Shown in pieces: positions 15,668 through 22,110 of a stretch of 36,245 nucleotides of DNA (positions are counted from its first letter, which is position 1; every line of letters starts with the position of its first letter). Both the position numbers and the translations under genes were made by a program. Under the pieces are notes generated by a model that saw only the letters and a list, made by a program, of their open reading frames with translations, was not told the DNA's origin and made no database searches. The DNA is taken from positions 1-36,245 of the forward strand of contig NZ_PPPT01000049.1 in the NCBI RefSeq assembly GCF_006483445.1, given 5' to 3'. This DNA is from Bradyrhizobium guangdongense. Lineage in GTDB: Bacteria > Pseudomonadota > Alphaproteobacteria > Rhizobiales > Xanthobacteraceae.

Positions 15668-17113
15668 TTATTGCGAGATGCCCTCACCCTCATGGGACAC
15701 CGGTTCCGGCGGCGGTGCGGGGCGGGCCGGTCGAACCTGGCCGGGCGGCGGACGGCGCGGCCCGGTGCCGGCGGCCCGGTTCGCCTCCACGAGGCGGGCC
15801 TCACGCTCGCGCTCCTTGAGGCGGGCCCGTTCCCGGTAGCGGGCCAGCGAGCCGGCGGCTGCCGAACTCGCCCTGCCCCACATGCCGATCAACTGGCCGG
15901 CCACCCGCCCGGTCGGCCCGCCAGCCCAGACCAGTTCGAACGGCGAGAACAGCCGCCAGCGCTCGTCGCCCGACAAAATGCTGCGGGCGATCAGTTGCCC
16001 GGCCATGGCCGAGGTGTTCATGCCCTGGCGACCAAAACCGCTCGCCACCCACAGGCCTTTGCGCAACTGGCCGATCTGCGGCATGCCGTGCACCGTCTGG
16101 CCGGTGACGCCGCCAAAGACGTCGGCGACCGCGACATCGCCGAGATCGGGAAAGATGCTGCGGATGCGCCGCTTGATTGCACCGGCAAAGCGCTGGGGCC
16201 TCGCGTCCCATGTCGTCTCGGGGCTCGCCCACATCAGCCGGTCGCCGTCGACGATCCGGAAATGATCGATGCCGTCGGTGTCCATCACCGCCCCCTTGAA
16301 GGCGACGATCTCGTGCACGCGCCCGCCGAGCGGCTGGGTCACGCCGGCATAGCGCCAGACCGGCAGCAGCGTCTCCGACAGGCGCCGGAGCGGCGCGCCC
16401 AGATGGATGTTGCCGGCCAGCACGATGTGCGTGGCGCGCAGGCGCGCCGACGGCGTGACGATGCGCTTGCGGATGCCGGAATGATCGATGCTGACGACCG
16501 GCGTATCCTCGAAAATCCGCGCACCGGCGCGCCGCGCCAGCGCCGCGAGCGCATGGACATATTTGCGGCCGTCGACCTGAAACGCCCTGGGATAATAGAC
16601 GCCGTGGAAATAATGGTCGGTCTTCAGCGCCTCGCGCACGCGCTCGACCTGCCAGCCCTCGACCTCGGTATCGAAATCCTCGTTCAGCATCTGCAGGCGG
16701 CTGATCAGCCGGTCGCCGGCATCGACATTGGAGACCTCGAGCACGCCCTCGCTGAGGCCGATGCCGGGCATCGCCTCCTCGGTGGCATTGGCGCGGACGA
16801 ATTCGGCGCCTTCGCGCGACAGCGTCCAGAGCTCGCGGGCATCCTCGAAACCGACACGCTCGATCAAATCGGCCAGCGGCAGCGCGAAGCCGGGCATCAC
16901 GGTACCGAGCTGGTTGCCGGAGGCGTTCCAGCCGATATGGCGTCCCTCCAGGACCGCGACGCTCGCCCCGAGCCGGGCCGCTTCCAGCGCAATGGTCAGT
17001 CCGGCCAAACCGGCCCCAATGACGCAGATATCGGCATCGAGATCGAAGGACAGTCGCGCCCGCTCGCGAAAGCCGGCCTCGTCCTGGGACACGCTTGTGA
17101 AAGTCTCGCTCAT
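15668..17113 (-). CDS. FAD-dependent oxidoreductase, DAO family
   Basis: Flavin-dependent amine or amino-acid oxidase-like enzyme. The 481-residue protein has the FAD-binding Rossmann motif VIGAGLAGLTIALEAARLGASVAVLE (about 31-56), then GWNASGNQLGTVMPGF (60-75), typical of PuuB/gamma-glutamylputrescine oxidase and related DAO members, and a C-terminal flavin-contact region (LWVASGFGRQGMNTSAMAGQLIA, about 385-407). The last 50 residues are Arg/Pro-rich and probably disordered. The substrate is not readable from sequence. It stands alone: 95 bases before msrB on the same strand, with a Bradyrhizobium-type palindromic repeat directly upstream of its start. Confidence 0.88.
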   Translation of the reverse strand: MSETFTSVSQDEAGFRERARLSFDLDADICVIGAGLAGLTIALEAARLGASVAVLEGRHIGWNASGNQLGTVMPGFALPLADLIERVGFEDARELWTLSREGAEFVRANATEEAMPGIGLSEGVLEVSNVDAGDRLISRLQMLNEDFDTEVEGWQVERVREALKTDHYFHGVYYPRAFQVDGRKYVHALAALARRAGARIFEDTPVVSIDHSGIRKRIVTPSARLRATHIVLAGNIHLGAPLRRLSETLLPVWRYAGVTQPLGGRVHEIVAFKGAVMDTDGIDHFRIVDGDRLMWASPETTWDARPQRFAGAIKRRIRSIFPDLGDVAVADVFGGVTGQTVHGMPQIGQLRKGLWVASGFGRQGMNTSAMAGQLIARSILSGDERWRLFSPFELVWAGGPTGRVAGQLIGMWGRASSAAAGSLARYRERARLKEREREARLVEANRAAGTGPRRPPPGQVRPARPAPPPEPVSHEGEGISQ

Positions 17114-17124
17114 ATCGTTTTCTT

Positions 17125-17174
17125 AGAGCATGATCCGGAAAAGTGTGCAGCGGTTTTCCGAAGAGATCATGCTC
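17125..17174. repeat. Palindromic repeat element, module A copy 1
   Basis: Begins AGAGCATGATCCGGAAAAGTG and ends GATCATGCTC, so the termini form GAGCATGATC/GATCATGCTC, and inside are CGGAAAA/TTTTCCG arms. Closely similar copies lie at 26750-26827 (opposite orientation, with extra bases) and 35946-35995. The type is familiar from intergenic DNA of Bradyrhizobium and relatives. Located 11 bases upstream of the oxidoreductase start. Confidence 0.85.
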
Positions 17175-17270
17175 AAAGCAACAACTTAGAAGGACCGATC
17201 GGGCGCTTGTCACCTTGTCCTCAGCCAGCGCCTGTAGATTAATCCCTGGTCACAACGATTCGAGAATGCC

Positions 17271-17807
17271 ATGCGCCGTCTGTTGCTGCTGCGTCACGCC
17301 AAGACCGAGACTGACGCACCAAGCGGCCGGGACCAGGATCGGCGCCTCGACGACCGCGGCCATGAGGACGCAGCCCTGATGGGCGAATGGATCGCCGATC
17401 ACGGGCCCGCCCCGGACATGGTGCTGGTATCCCCGGCGGTGCGCGCCAAGCAGACCTGGGACCTCGCCTGGGCGGCCATGAAGCCGCGCGTCGCCGCGCC
17501 GCAGGTCGACTTCCCATCAGAACTCTACGGTGCCGATCCGGCGCAGCTCCTGGAAATCATTCGCACCGCAACCATCCCCGCCGATCCCAAACGGCTGATG
17601 CTGATCGGCCATAACCCCGGCATGCACGAGCTGGCCTTGATGCTGACCGGCAGCGGCGACGCGGCCGGCACCAAGGCGCTCACCGGCAATCTGCCGACCG
17701 CGGGGCTTGCGATATTCGACTTTGACGTCAAGGATTGGGGTGACGTGGCGTACCGCCGCGGCAGGCTGATGCAGTTCGTCAGCCCGAAGCTGTTGAAGCA
17801 GGCTTGA
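17271..17807 (+). CDS. SixA-like histidine phosphatase
   Basis: Phosphoglycerate-mutase superfamily phosphohydrolase, forming a phosphohistidine intermediate; SixA relatives act on phosphohistidine of signalling proteins. The 178-residue protein starts MRRLLLLRHAKTE, with catalytic RHA at 8-10, has SPAVRAKQTW (54-63) supplying the second arginine, and LIGHNPGMHEL (111-121) with the second histidine H114. Length fits SixA (about 160-180). The true target is unknown. Start codon ATG chosen at the RHAK frame because the catalytic motif sits at the usual distance from it; the ribosome binding site is poor. Single gene, 74 bases before uspA in the same direction. Confidence 0.92.
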   Translation: MRRLLLLRHAKTETDAPSGRDQDRRLDDRGHEDAALMGEWIADHGPAPDMVLVSPAVRAKQTWDLAWAAMKPRVAAPQVDFPSELYGADPAQLLEIIRTATIPADPKRLMLIGHNPGMHELALMLTGSGDAAGTKALTGNLPTAGLAIFDFDVKDWGDVAYRRGRLMQFVSPKLLKQA

Positions 17808-17881
17808 GACGACGGGCGCTGTCTTAAGCCTTCCGAACCAGCTCGACAGCAGGCTCTTGAAGCCAAGAATTGGAGGCGCAG

Positions 17882-18307
17882 ATGTTCAAGTCCATCCTCG
17901 TGCCCATCGACCTCGCCGACACCGATTTGGCGAAACCGGCGATCGCGACGGCAGCAACGCTGTCGCACACCTGGAGCGGCACGGTGCGCCTGCTCAACGT
18001 GCTACCGATGACACCGGTGATGCTGGCCGAATACGTCCCGGCCGATTTCGACGAGCAGCAGCGTCAGACCAGCGAAGAGGCGCTCGCCATCGTCGCGCGC
18101 GAGTCCGGTATCGACGCCCAGCACATCTCGAGTGTGGTGCGGCAGGGCGGCATCTATCACGAGATTCTGGAGGAAGCGGCCCAGATGAAGGCCGACCTCA
18201 TCGTCATGACCTCGCACCGGCCGGCGATGCGCACCTACTTTCTAGGCTCGAATGCGGGTCACGTCGTGCGCTACGCCAAGTGCTCCGTGCTGGTGGTGCG
18301 GCACTAA
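17882..18307 (+). CDS. Universal stress protein, UspA family
   Basis: Small cytoplasmic stress-survival protein. The 141-residue protein starts MFKSILVPIDLADTDLA, the classic beta-1 of the Usp fold, and ends with VVRYAKCSVLVVRH, the last strand. The usual ATP-binding pattern G-2x-G-9x-G-S/T is only partly kept: LGSNAGHVVR retains the GS, but the preceding G-2x-G is replaced within SHRPAMRTY, so nucleotide binding may be altered. The ATG at 17882 lies 6 bases after GGAGG (17871-17875), deciding against the upstream in-frame ATG at 17870. Followed by a palindrome that separates it from the convergent DUF1127 gene. Confidence 0.93.
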   Translation: MFKSILVPIDLADTDLAKPAIATAATLSHTWSGTVRLLNVLPMTPVMLAEYVPADFDEQQRQTSEEALAIVARESGIDAQHISSVVRQGGIYHEILEEAAQMKADLIVMTSHRPAMRTYFLGSNAGHVVRYAKCSVLVVRH

Positions 18308-18338
18308 AGTTCGCAACGTCGTTGGATGCGCTCGCGAC

Positions 18339-18358
18339 GGCCGGGGCATGCCCCGGCC
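18339..18358. terminator. Perfect 20-bp GC palindrome between convergent genes
   Basis: GGCCGGGGCATGCCCCGGCC is a perfect palindrome lying 31 bases after the uspA stop and 12 bases beyond the stop of the convergent DUF1127 gene. Position suggests a bidirectional terminator. No T-tract follows on either side, so termination is uncertain. Confidence 0.5.
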
Positions 18359-18369
18359 ATCACTGCGCG

Positions 18370-18606
18370 TCACATATAGCGCATCAGGTCGGTTTTGACC
18401 GATCCGTAGACGGCATCCTCGATCTGGGAACGCGAGATCCCGATGTCGCGCAGCGCGCGCTCGTCGAGTTCGTTCAGCGTCTTGATCGCAGCGCGGCGCT
18501 CCAGATGGTCGAACAGCGCCTGGACGCCGTTGACGATGGAGCGGAGAAATCCGCCCGATGAGGATGGGCTCAAACTCTGCCCGGCAGTCTGCAAGATCGT
18601 GGTCAT
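18370..18606 (-). CDS. DUF1127 small protein
   Basis: A 78-residue protein of the YjiS-like DUF1127 family, common in multiple copies in rhizobia. The diagnostic C-terminal part is present: LERRAAIKTLNELDERALRDIGISRSQIEDAVY (about 35-67). The N-terminus is Ser/Gly-rich (MTTILQTAGQSLSPSSSGG). In some alphaproteobacteria, DUF1127 proteins affect RNA turnover and phosphate/carbon uptake; the role of this one is unknown. The ATG at 18606 follows GGAGAAGAAAA, which decides against the longer frame starting at 18666. Divergent from the MocR regulator gene. Confidence 0.9.
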   Translation of the reverse strand: MTTILQTAGQSLSPSSSGGFLRSIVNGVQALFDHLERRAAIKTLNELDERALRDIGISRSQIEDAVYGSVKTDLMRYM

Positions 18607-18725
18607 TTTTCTTCTCCGGCTATCGGTCCCGCGCAGGCCGACGGCTGGCCGGCGGCCCAGGCGCAAAGCGCCTGCTCCTTATTGCCCTCGGATTGCTCTC
18701 GCAGCCCTCGGTCCAATCGCTGAAC

Positions 18726-18788
18726 TTGATGGAACTTAAATGCTCCAGTACAATCGTCGGTGCAAGGAAAACATTGCTCTCGGTGCAA
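18726..18788 (+). promoter_or_regulatory. MocR gene promoter with paired operator repeats
   Basis: A sigma-70-type promoter is visible: TTGATG (18726-18731), 17 bases, TACAAT (18749-18754). Directly behind it are two identical copies of TCGGTGCAA, at 18757-18765 and 18780-18788, the second ending two bases before the MocR start codon. MocR/GntR regulators bind direct repeats and often control themselves and a divergent gene, so this is a probable autoregulatory operator. The mRNA leader would be about 30 bases. Confidence 0.65.
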
Positions 18789-18790
18789 TA

Positions 18791-20134
18791 ATGTCGAAGT
18801 TCGAATACGTGAAACTGGCCGATACCATCGCTGCCGAAATATCGAGCGGTGCCCGCAAACCAGGCGATCGCCTGCCGCCGCAACGTAGTTTTGCGTATGA
18901 ACGCGGGATTGCCGTCTCTACCGCGAGCAGAGTTTACACGGAGTTATTGCGCCGGGGCCTCGTGGTCGGCGAAGTCGGCCGCGGCACCTTTATTTCCGGC
19001 GAAACACGGCGCGGAATCGCTGTGCCCGCCGAACCGCGCGGCGCACGCGTCGATTTCGAGTTCAACTATCCGTTACTGCCGCAGCAGCCGGCGATGATCG
19101 CCAAGAGTCTTGCCGGCCTCGAACGGCCCGACGCGCTCGAAGTCGCGCTGCGTCCCGCGACGAGCACGGGGACAGCGACGACGCGCAGCATTTCCGCCGC
19201 CTATCTCTCGCGCCAGGGCTGGTCGCCGAATCCCGATCATCTCGTGTTCACGTCGAACGGCCGGCAATGCATTGCCGCTGCACTCGCAGCACTCGTGCCC
19301 GCCGGCGGACGCTGCGGCGTCGAGGCACTCACCTATCCCTTCATCAAGGGCATCGCGGCGCGTCTCGGCATCACGCTGGTGCCGCTGTCGATGGACGAGC
19401 ATGGCATGCGTCCCGACGCGATCCAGAAAGCGCATCGCGAGGCGCATCTCGCCGCACTCTATCTGCAGCCGACGATCCAGAATCCGCTCGGCATCACCAT
19501 TCCGCTCGCGCGCCGCAACGACATCCTGCGTGTCGCCGAAAAGCTCGATCTGCCGATCATCGAAGACACCGTGTACGGATTCCTCGCCGACGAAGCCCCG
19601 CTCGCAGCGCTGGCGCCGGATCGCTGCCTCGTCATCGACAGCCTGTCGAAGAAGGTCGCTCCCGGCCTTGCGCTCGGCTTCATCGTCGCGCCGCCGCATC
19701 TGCGCGAGAGCGTGATGGCGTCGGTGCGCTCGGGCGGCTGGACCGCGTCGGGCTATGCGTTTGCGGCCGGGCAACGCTTGATGGGTGACGGCACCGCGGC
19801 CGAATTGTCGCGGCTCAAGCGCATCGATGCCGGCAAGCGTCAACATCTGGCGTCGCAGCGGCTCGCCGGCTTCGATATCCAGTCCGATCCGCGCTCCTAT
19901 CATCTGTGGCTGGCGCTGCCGCATCATTGGCGCTCGCAGACCTTCGTCGCCGCCGCCGGCCGCCGCGACATCGCGCTGACACCGTCGACGACATTTGCCA
20001 TCGCCTCCGGTCACGCGCCGAATGCGGTGCGGCTTGCGCTGGGCGCCCCGAGCTTCGAGCAGCTCGACGCCGGCTTGCGGACGATGGCCTCGATGCTGCG
20101 CGCGCGGGAAGAGGATTTTGACTCGACCGAGTAG
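18791..20134 (+). CDS. MocR-type regulator: GntR HTH fused to aminotransferase-like domain
   Basis: DNA-binding regulator that senses PLP or an amino compound. The 447-residue protein has a winged helix of GntR type (5-70: AGARKPGDRLPPQRSFA, GIAVSTASRVYTELLRRGLV, GRGTFI), a short linker, and a fold-type-I aminotransferase-like domain (about 100-440) with TSNGRQCIAAAL (154-165), N231 in IQNP, D259 in EDTVYG and the Schiff-base lysine K287 in SLSKK. These landmarks suggest the domain still binds PLP. The regulated pathway is not given by neighbours: divergent DUF1127 and no metabolic partner. The ATG at 18791 is used because it is the first downstream of the promoter and opens the winged helix (MSKFEYVKLA); the ribosome binding site is weak, suggesting low expression. 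Confidence 0.93.
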   Translation: MSKFEYVKLADTIAAEISSGARKPGDRLPPQRSFAYERGIAVSTASRVYTELLRRGLVVGEVGRGTFISGETRRGIAVPAEPRGARVDFEFNYPLLPQQPAMIAKSLAGLERPDALEVALRPATSTGTATTRSISAAYLSRQGWSPNPDHLVFTSNGRQCIAAALAALVPAGGRCGVEALTYPFIKGIAARLGITLVPLSMDEHGMRPDAIQKAHREAHLAALYLQPTIQNPLGITIPLARRNDILRVAEKLDLPIIEDTVYGFLADEAPLAALAPDRCLVIDSLSKKVAPGLALGFIVAPPHLRESVMASVRSGGWTASGYAFAAGQRLMGDGTAAELSRLKRIDAGKRQHLASQRLAGFDIQSDPRSYHLWLALPHHWRSQTFVAAAGRRDIALTPSTTFAIASGHAPNAVRLALGAPSFEQLDAGLRTMASMLRAREEDFDSTE

Positions 20135-20191
20135 CGCGGCTCAAAGCGCAATCGCATTGAGGTCGAACCTCGCGATGATGCCAATATACAC

Positions 20192-20290
20192 CTGATTTGC
20201 CCGACGGGTCAAGCGCTATTTCGTAAAATCCGCAGCCACTCAGTCCTGGCCTCCGGCTACTGTGCATGGGGTTGTTTTCAACCTTATTGC
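20192..20290. repeat. Possible Bradyrhizobium dispersed repeat
   Basis: The 199-base gap between the MocR gene and the convergent YdcF-like gene contains CTGATTTGCCCGACGGGTCA (from 20192) and, about 70 bases on, GTGCATGGGGTTGTTTTC. These two strings are familiar to me from many intergenic places in Bradyrhizobium genomes, so this is probably a dispersed repeat. There is no second copy in the window, so the assignment rests on memory. No gene is seen in the gap. Confidence 0.35.
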
Positions 20291-20333
20291 CGATGCCGCA
20301 TCCTTGCGAAAACCGCTTCGCACTTTTTTCGGA

Positions 20334-20939
20334 TTATGCCTGCGCCTCAGGCCAGTCCGCGATAAATCCCCTCGCCTTGTAGGGCGCGATCTTGTCCCAC
20401 TCATGCAGCATGCGGCGGCGAAATTCCGCATTCGTGTGCCAAAGTGCGCGCGGCGTCGCAAAGCTGTCGACGGTGAGCAGCATCTTGGTCACCTCCGGCC
20501 AATACCGGTGCAGCGTCATCGGATAGCGCCGCGCGGTCCAGGTGTTGCCGAGGCAGATCACGCTGCGAATGTTGCGCAGGCCGATCGCGGCGTCGATGAT
20601 CGGCAGCGAGAAGACCACGTTCTCCCCGGTGTTCATGGCGCGGTGCTCTTCCAAAATCCGGTCGGCCGGAATGCCCGCCGCGACCATCGCGGGCTTGATG
20701 ACATTGCACTCGGATTGCTCCGAGCCCGGCGTCACCCCGCCGCTGACAATCGACCAGCGGAAATAGCCGCCCCGCCACAGCCGTGCGGCGGTCTCGACGC
20801 GCAAGGCGACATCCTCCCGCGTCCCGAACAGGAACAGGAGGTTGGCCGGCCGTAGCGGCGTCTCGATCAGGTGGGTGGCGTTGATGGAGGCGATCTCGTC
20901 CGCCGTGGGCAGGCGGGTGCTGCGGTCCGTCTCAGACAT
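20334..20939 (-). CDS. YdcF/ElyC-like DUF218 family protein
   Basis: The 201-residue protein has the pattern of the YdcF-like family: ANLLFLFGTREDVALRVETAARLW (about 33-56), WSIVSGGVTPGSEQSECNVIKPAMVAAGIPADRILEEHRAMNTGENV (62-108) and SVICLGNTWTARRYPMTLHRYWPE (about 125-149). In relatives SGG, SE, ES/EA and RH-like residues frame the active site; E. coli YdcF binds S-adenosylmethionine, and ElyC/SanA act in envelope integrity. No signal peptide or membrane segment is seen, so it should be cytoplasmic, closer to YdcF than to ElyC. The reaction is unknown. Ribosome binding site poor. Convergent with the MocR gene. Confidence 0.8.
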   Translation of the reverse strand: MSETDRSTRLPTADEIASINATHLIETPLRPANLLFLFGTREDVALRVETAARLWRGGYFRWSIVSGGVTPGSEQSECNVIKPAMVAAGIPADRILEEHRAMNTGENVVFSLPIIDAAIGLRNIRSVICLGNTWTARRYPMTLHRYWPEVTKMLLTVDSFATPRALWHTNAEFRRRMLHEWDKIAPYKARGFIADWPEAQA

Positions 20940-20995
20940 GGCCGCAAGATGCGGCAGCGGCGGCCTGCCGCGAAGTCACGTTTGATTGCCGCCGG

Positions 20996-21595
20996 TTACG
21001 GCAGCAGGTCCTTCGGCAGGGCATCGAAACGATAGGTCCGCGGCTGGTTGCGCCGGATGAAGCCGCCGACCTGCCAGGTGAACAGCGCGGCAAAACCGAT
21101 GATGAACAGCACGCCGGCGAATTCGCCGATCATCAGCGCGCGGATGAGCAGCCCGGCCATCGAAACCGCCAGCAGCGCGAGCAGCGCCAGCGCCGCGGCG
21201 TAGGTCACGCGCCCGAGGCCCGCGGTCAGGACCGCGCGGCTGCCGGCTTTCGCCATCTGCGCATGCAGTTCGACGATAAAGTCGCGATAGCCATGGTCCT
21301 GCGGCGCCATCAGCGCCGCGGTCTGCCAGCTCGTGGACAGGATCGCGATGCGGCCGCCATCGGCATGGCTGACATCGGCGCGGAAGCGATGCTGCTGCAT
21401 CGACACCGGCCGGTACGACAGGCGGATCGCCGAGATCTCGCCGTAGCCCCACAGGCCGGAACGCCCGCCGATGTGCCAGGACAACCCCTCCTCGGTCAGT
21501 TCGAAGCGGTGCGCCGAGCCGATCAGCGAGGCCTTGTAAGCATAGCTCTTGTAAGTGGAGCTCTTGGCAGGCGCCCTCGCCTCCGCCTCGGACAT
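20996..21595 (-). CDS. Membrane protein of unknown function, two C-terminal TM helices
   Basis: A 199-residue protein that I do not recognise. A soluble N-terminal part (about 1-125; HRFELTEEGLSWHIGGRSGLWGYGEISAIRLSYRP resembles the beta-strand pattern of a PH-like membrane-associated domain) is followed by two hydrophobic segments, VTYAAALALLALLAVSMAGLL (about 130-150) and ALMIGEFAGVLFIIGFAALF (about 152-171). The basic tail RRNQPRTYR would stay inside. It starts 44 bases from the divergent small membrane protein gene; both may be controlled from the same short gap. Another start, at 21614 in a different frame, is Arg-rich and is judged noncoding. Confidence 0.75.
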   Translation of the reverse strand: MSEAEARAPAKSSTYKSYAYKASLIGSAHRFELTEEGLSWHIGGRSGLWGYGEISAIRLSYRPVSMQQHRFRADVSHADGGRIAILSTSWQTAALMAPQDHGYRDFIVELHAQMAKAGSRAVLTAGLGRVTYAAALALLALLAVSMAGLLIRALMIGEFAGVLFIIGFAALFTWQVGGFIRRNQPRTYRFDALPKDLLP

Positions 21596-21675
21596 CCAGA
21601 TCGATCCAATTCATCCACCGGGCACACTCCGCGACCAGCTTGCGCGGCGCCCTTGCGCCATCCTACAAGCGGGGC

Positions 21676-22110
21676 ATGGCTGAGACGACCTTTTTCCCGC
21701 GCCGCCTGATCCTCGGGGGCGCCATGATCTCGGGCGTGCTGCTCGCGCTTGCCGTGCACATGCTCGGTGCCCGTTACGGGCTCGACCTCGGCGGCCTCTG
21801 GCGCTCGGACACGCATGAATTCATGCCAGCGGGGGCGGCGATCGCGTGGTGGCTGATTGCGACGGTCGGCTTCTCCGGCGGCTACTTCACGGCCACGCTG
21901 ATGCACAGCGCCGCCTCCGGCCAGATCCCGCAGCGGATGCGGCAGTTCCTGATCGCGGTCGGCGTGCTGCTGCTGGCCGGCGCCGGCCAAGCGGCCTCCG
22001 CGCCAAGCCCGATCCCCACCATCTCGGGCGTGCTCGCGGGCCTCGCCGCGCTGTGCCTCGGCGCAGCCATGGCGTTCTGCGGCGCGCATTTCGCGCTCCG
22101 CAAAACCTAG
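21676..22110 (+). CDS. Small integral membrane protein of unknown function
   Basis: A 144-residue protein with four hydrophobic segments: ILGGAMISGVLLALAVHML, AAIAWWLIATVGFSGGYF, FLIAVGVLLLAGAGQAA and ISGVLAGLAALCLGAAMAFCGAHFAL. No known motif is seen. The ATG at 21676 gives a normal membrane protein N-terminus (MAETTFFPRRLILGG); an upstream in-frame start at 21640 has no ribosome binding site. Divergent from the two-TM protein, and its last four bases overlap the convergent MHYT-GGDEF-EAL gene. Confidence 0.72.
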   Translation: MAETTFFPRRLILGGAMISGVLLALAVHMLGARYGLDLGGLWRSDTHEFMPAGAAIAWWLIATVGFSGGYFTATLMHSAASGQIPQRMRQFLIAVGVLLLAGAGQAASAPSPIPTISGVLAGLAALCLGAAMAFCGAHFALRKT

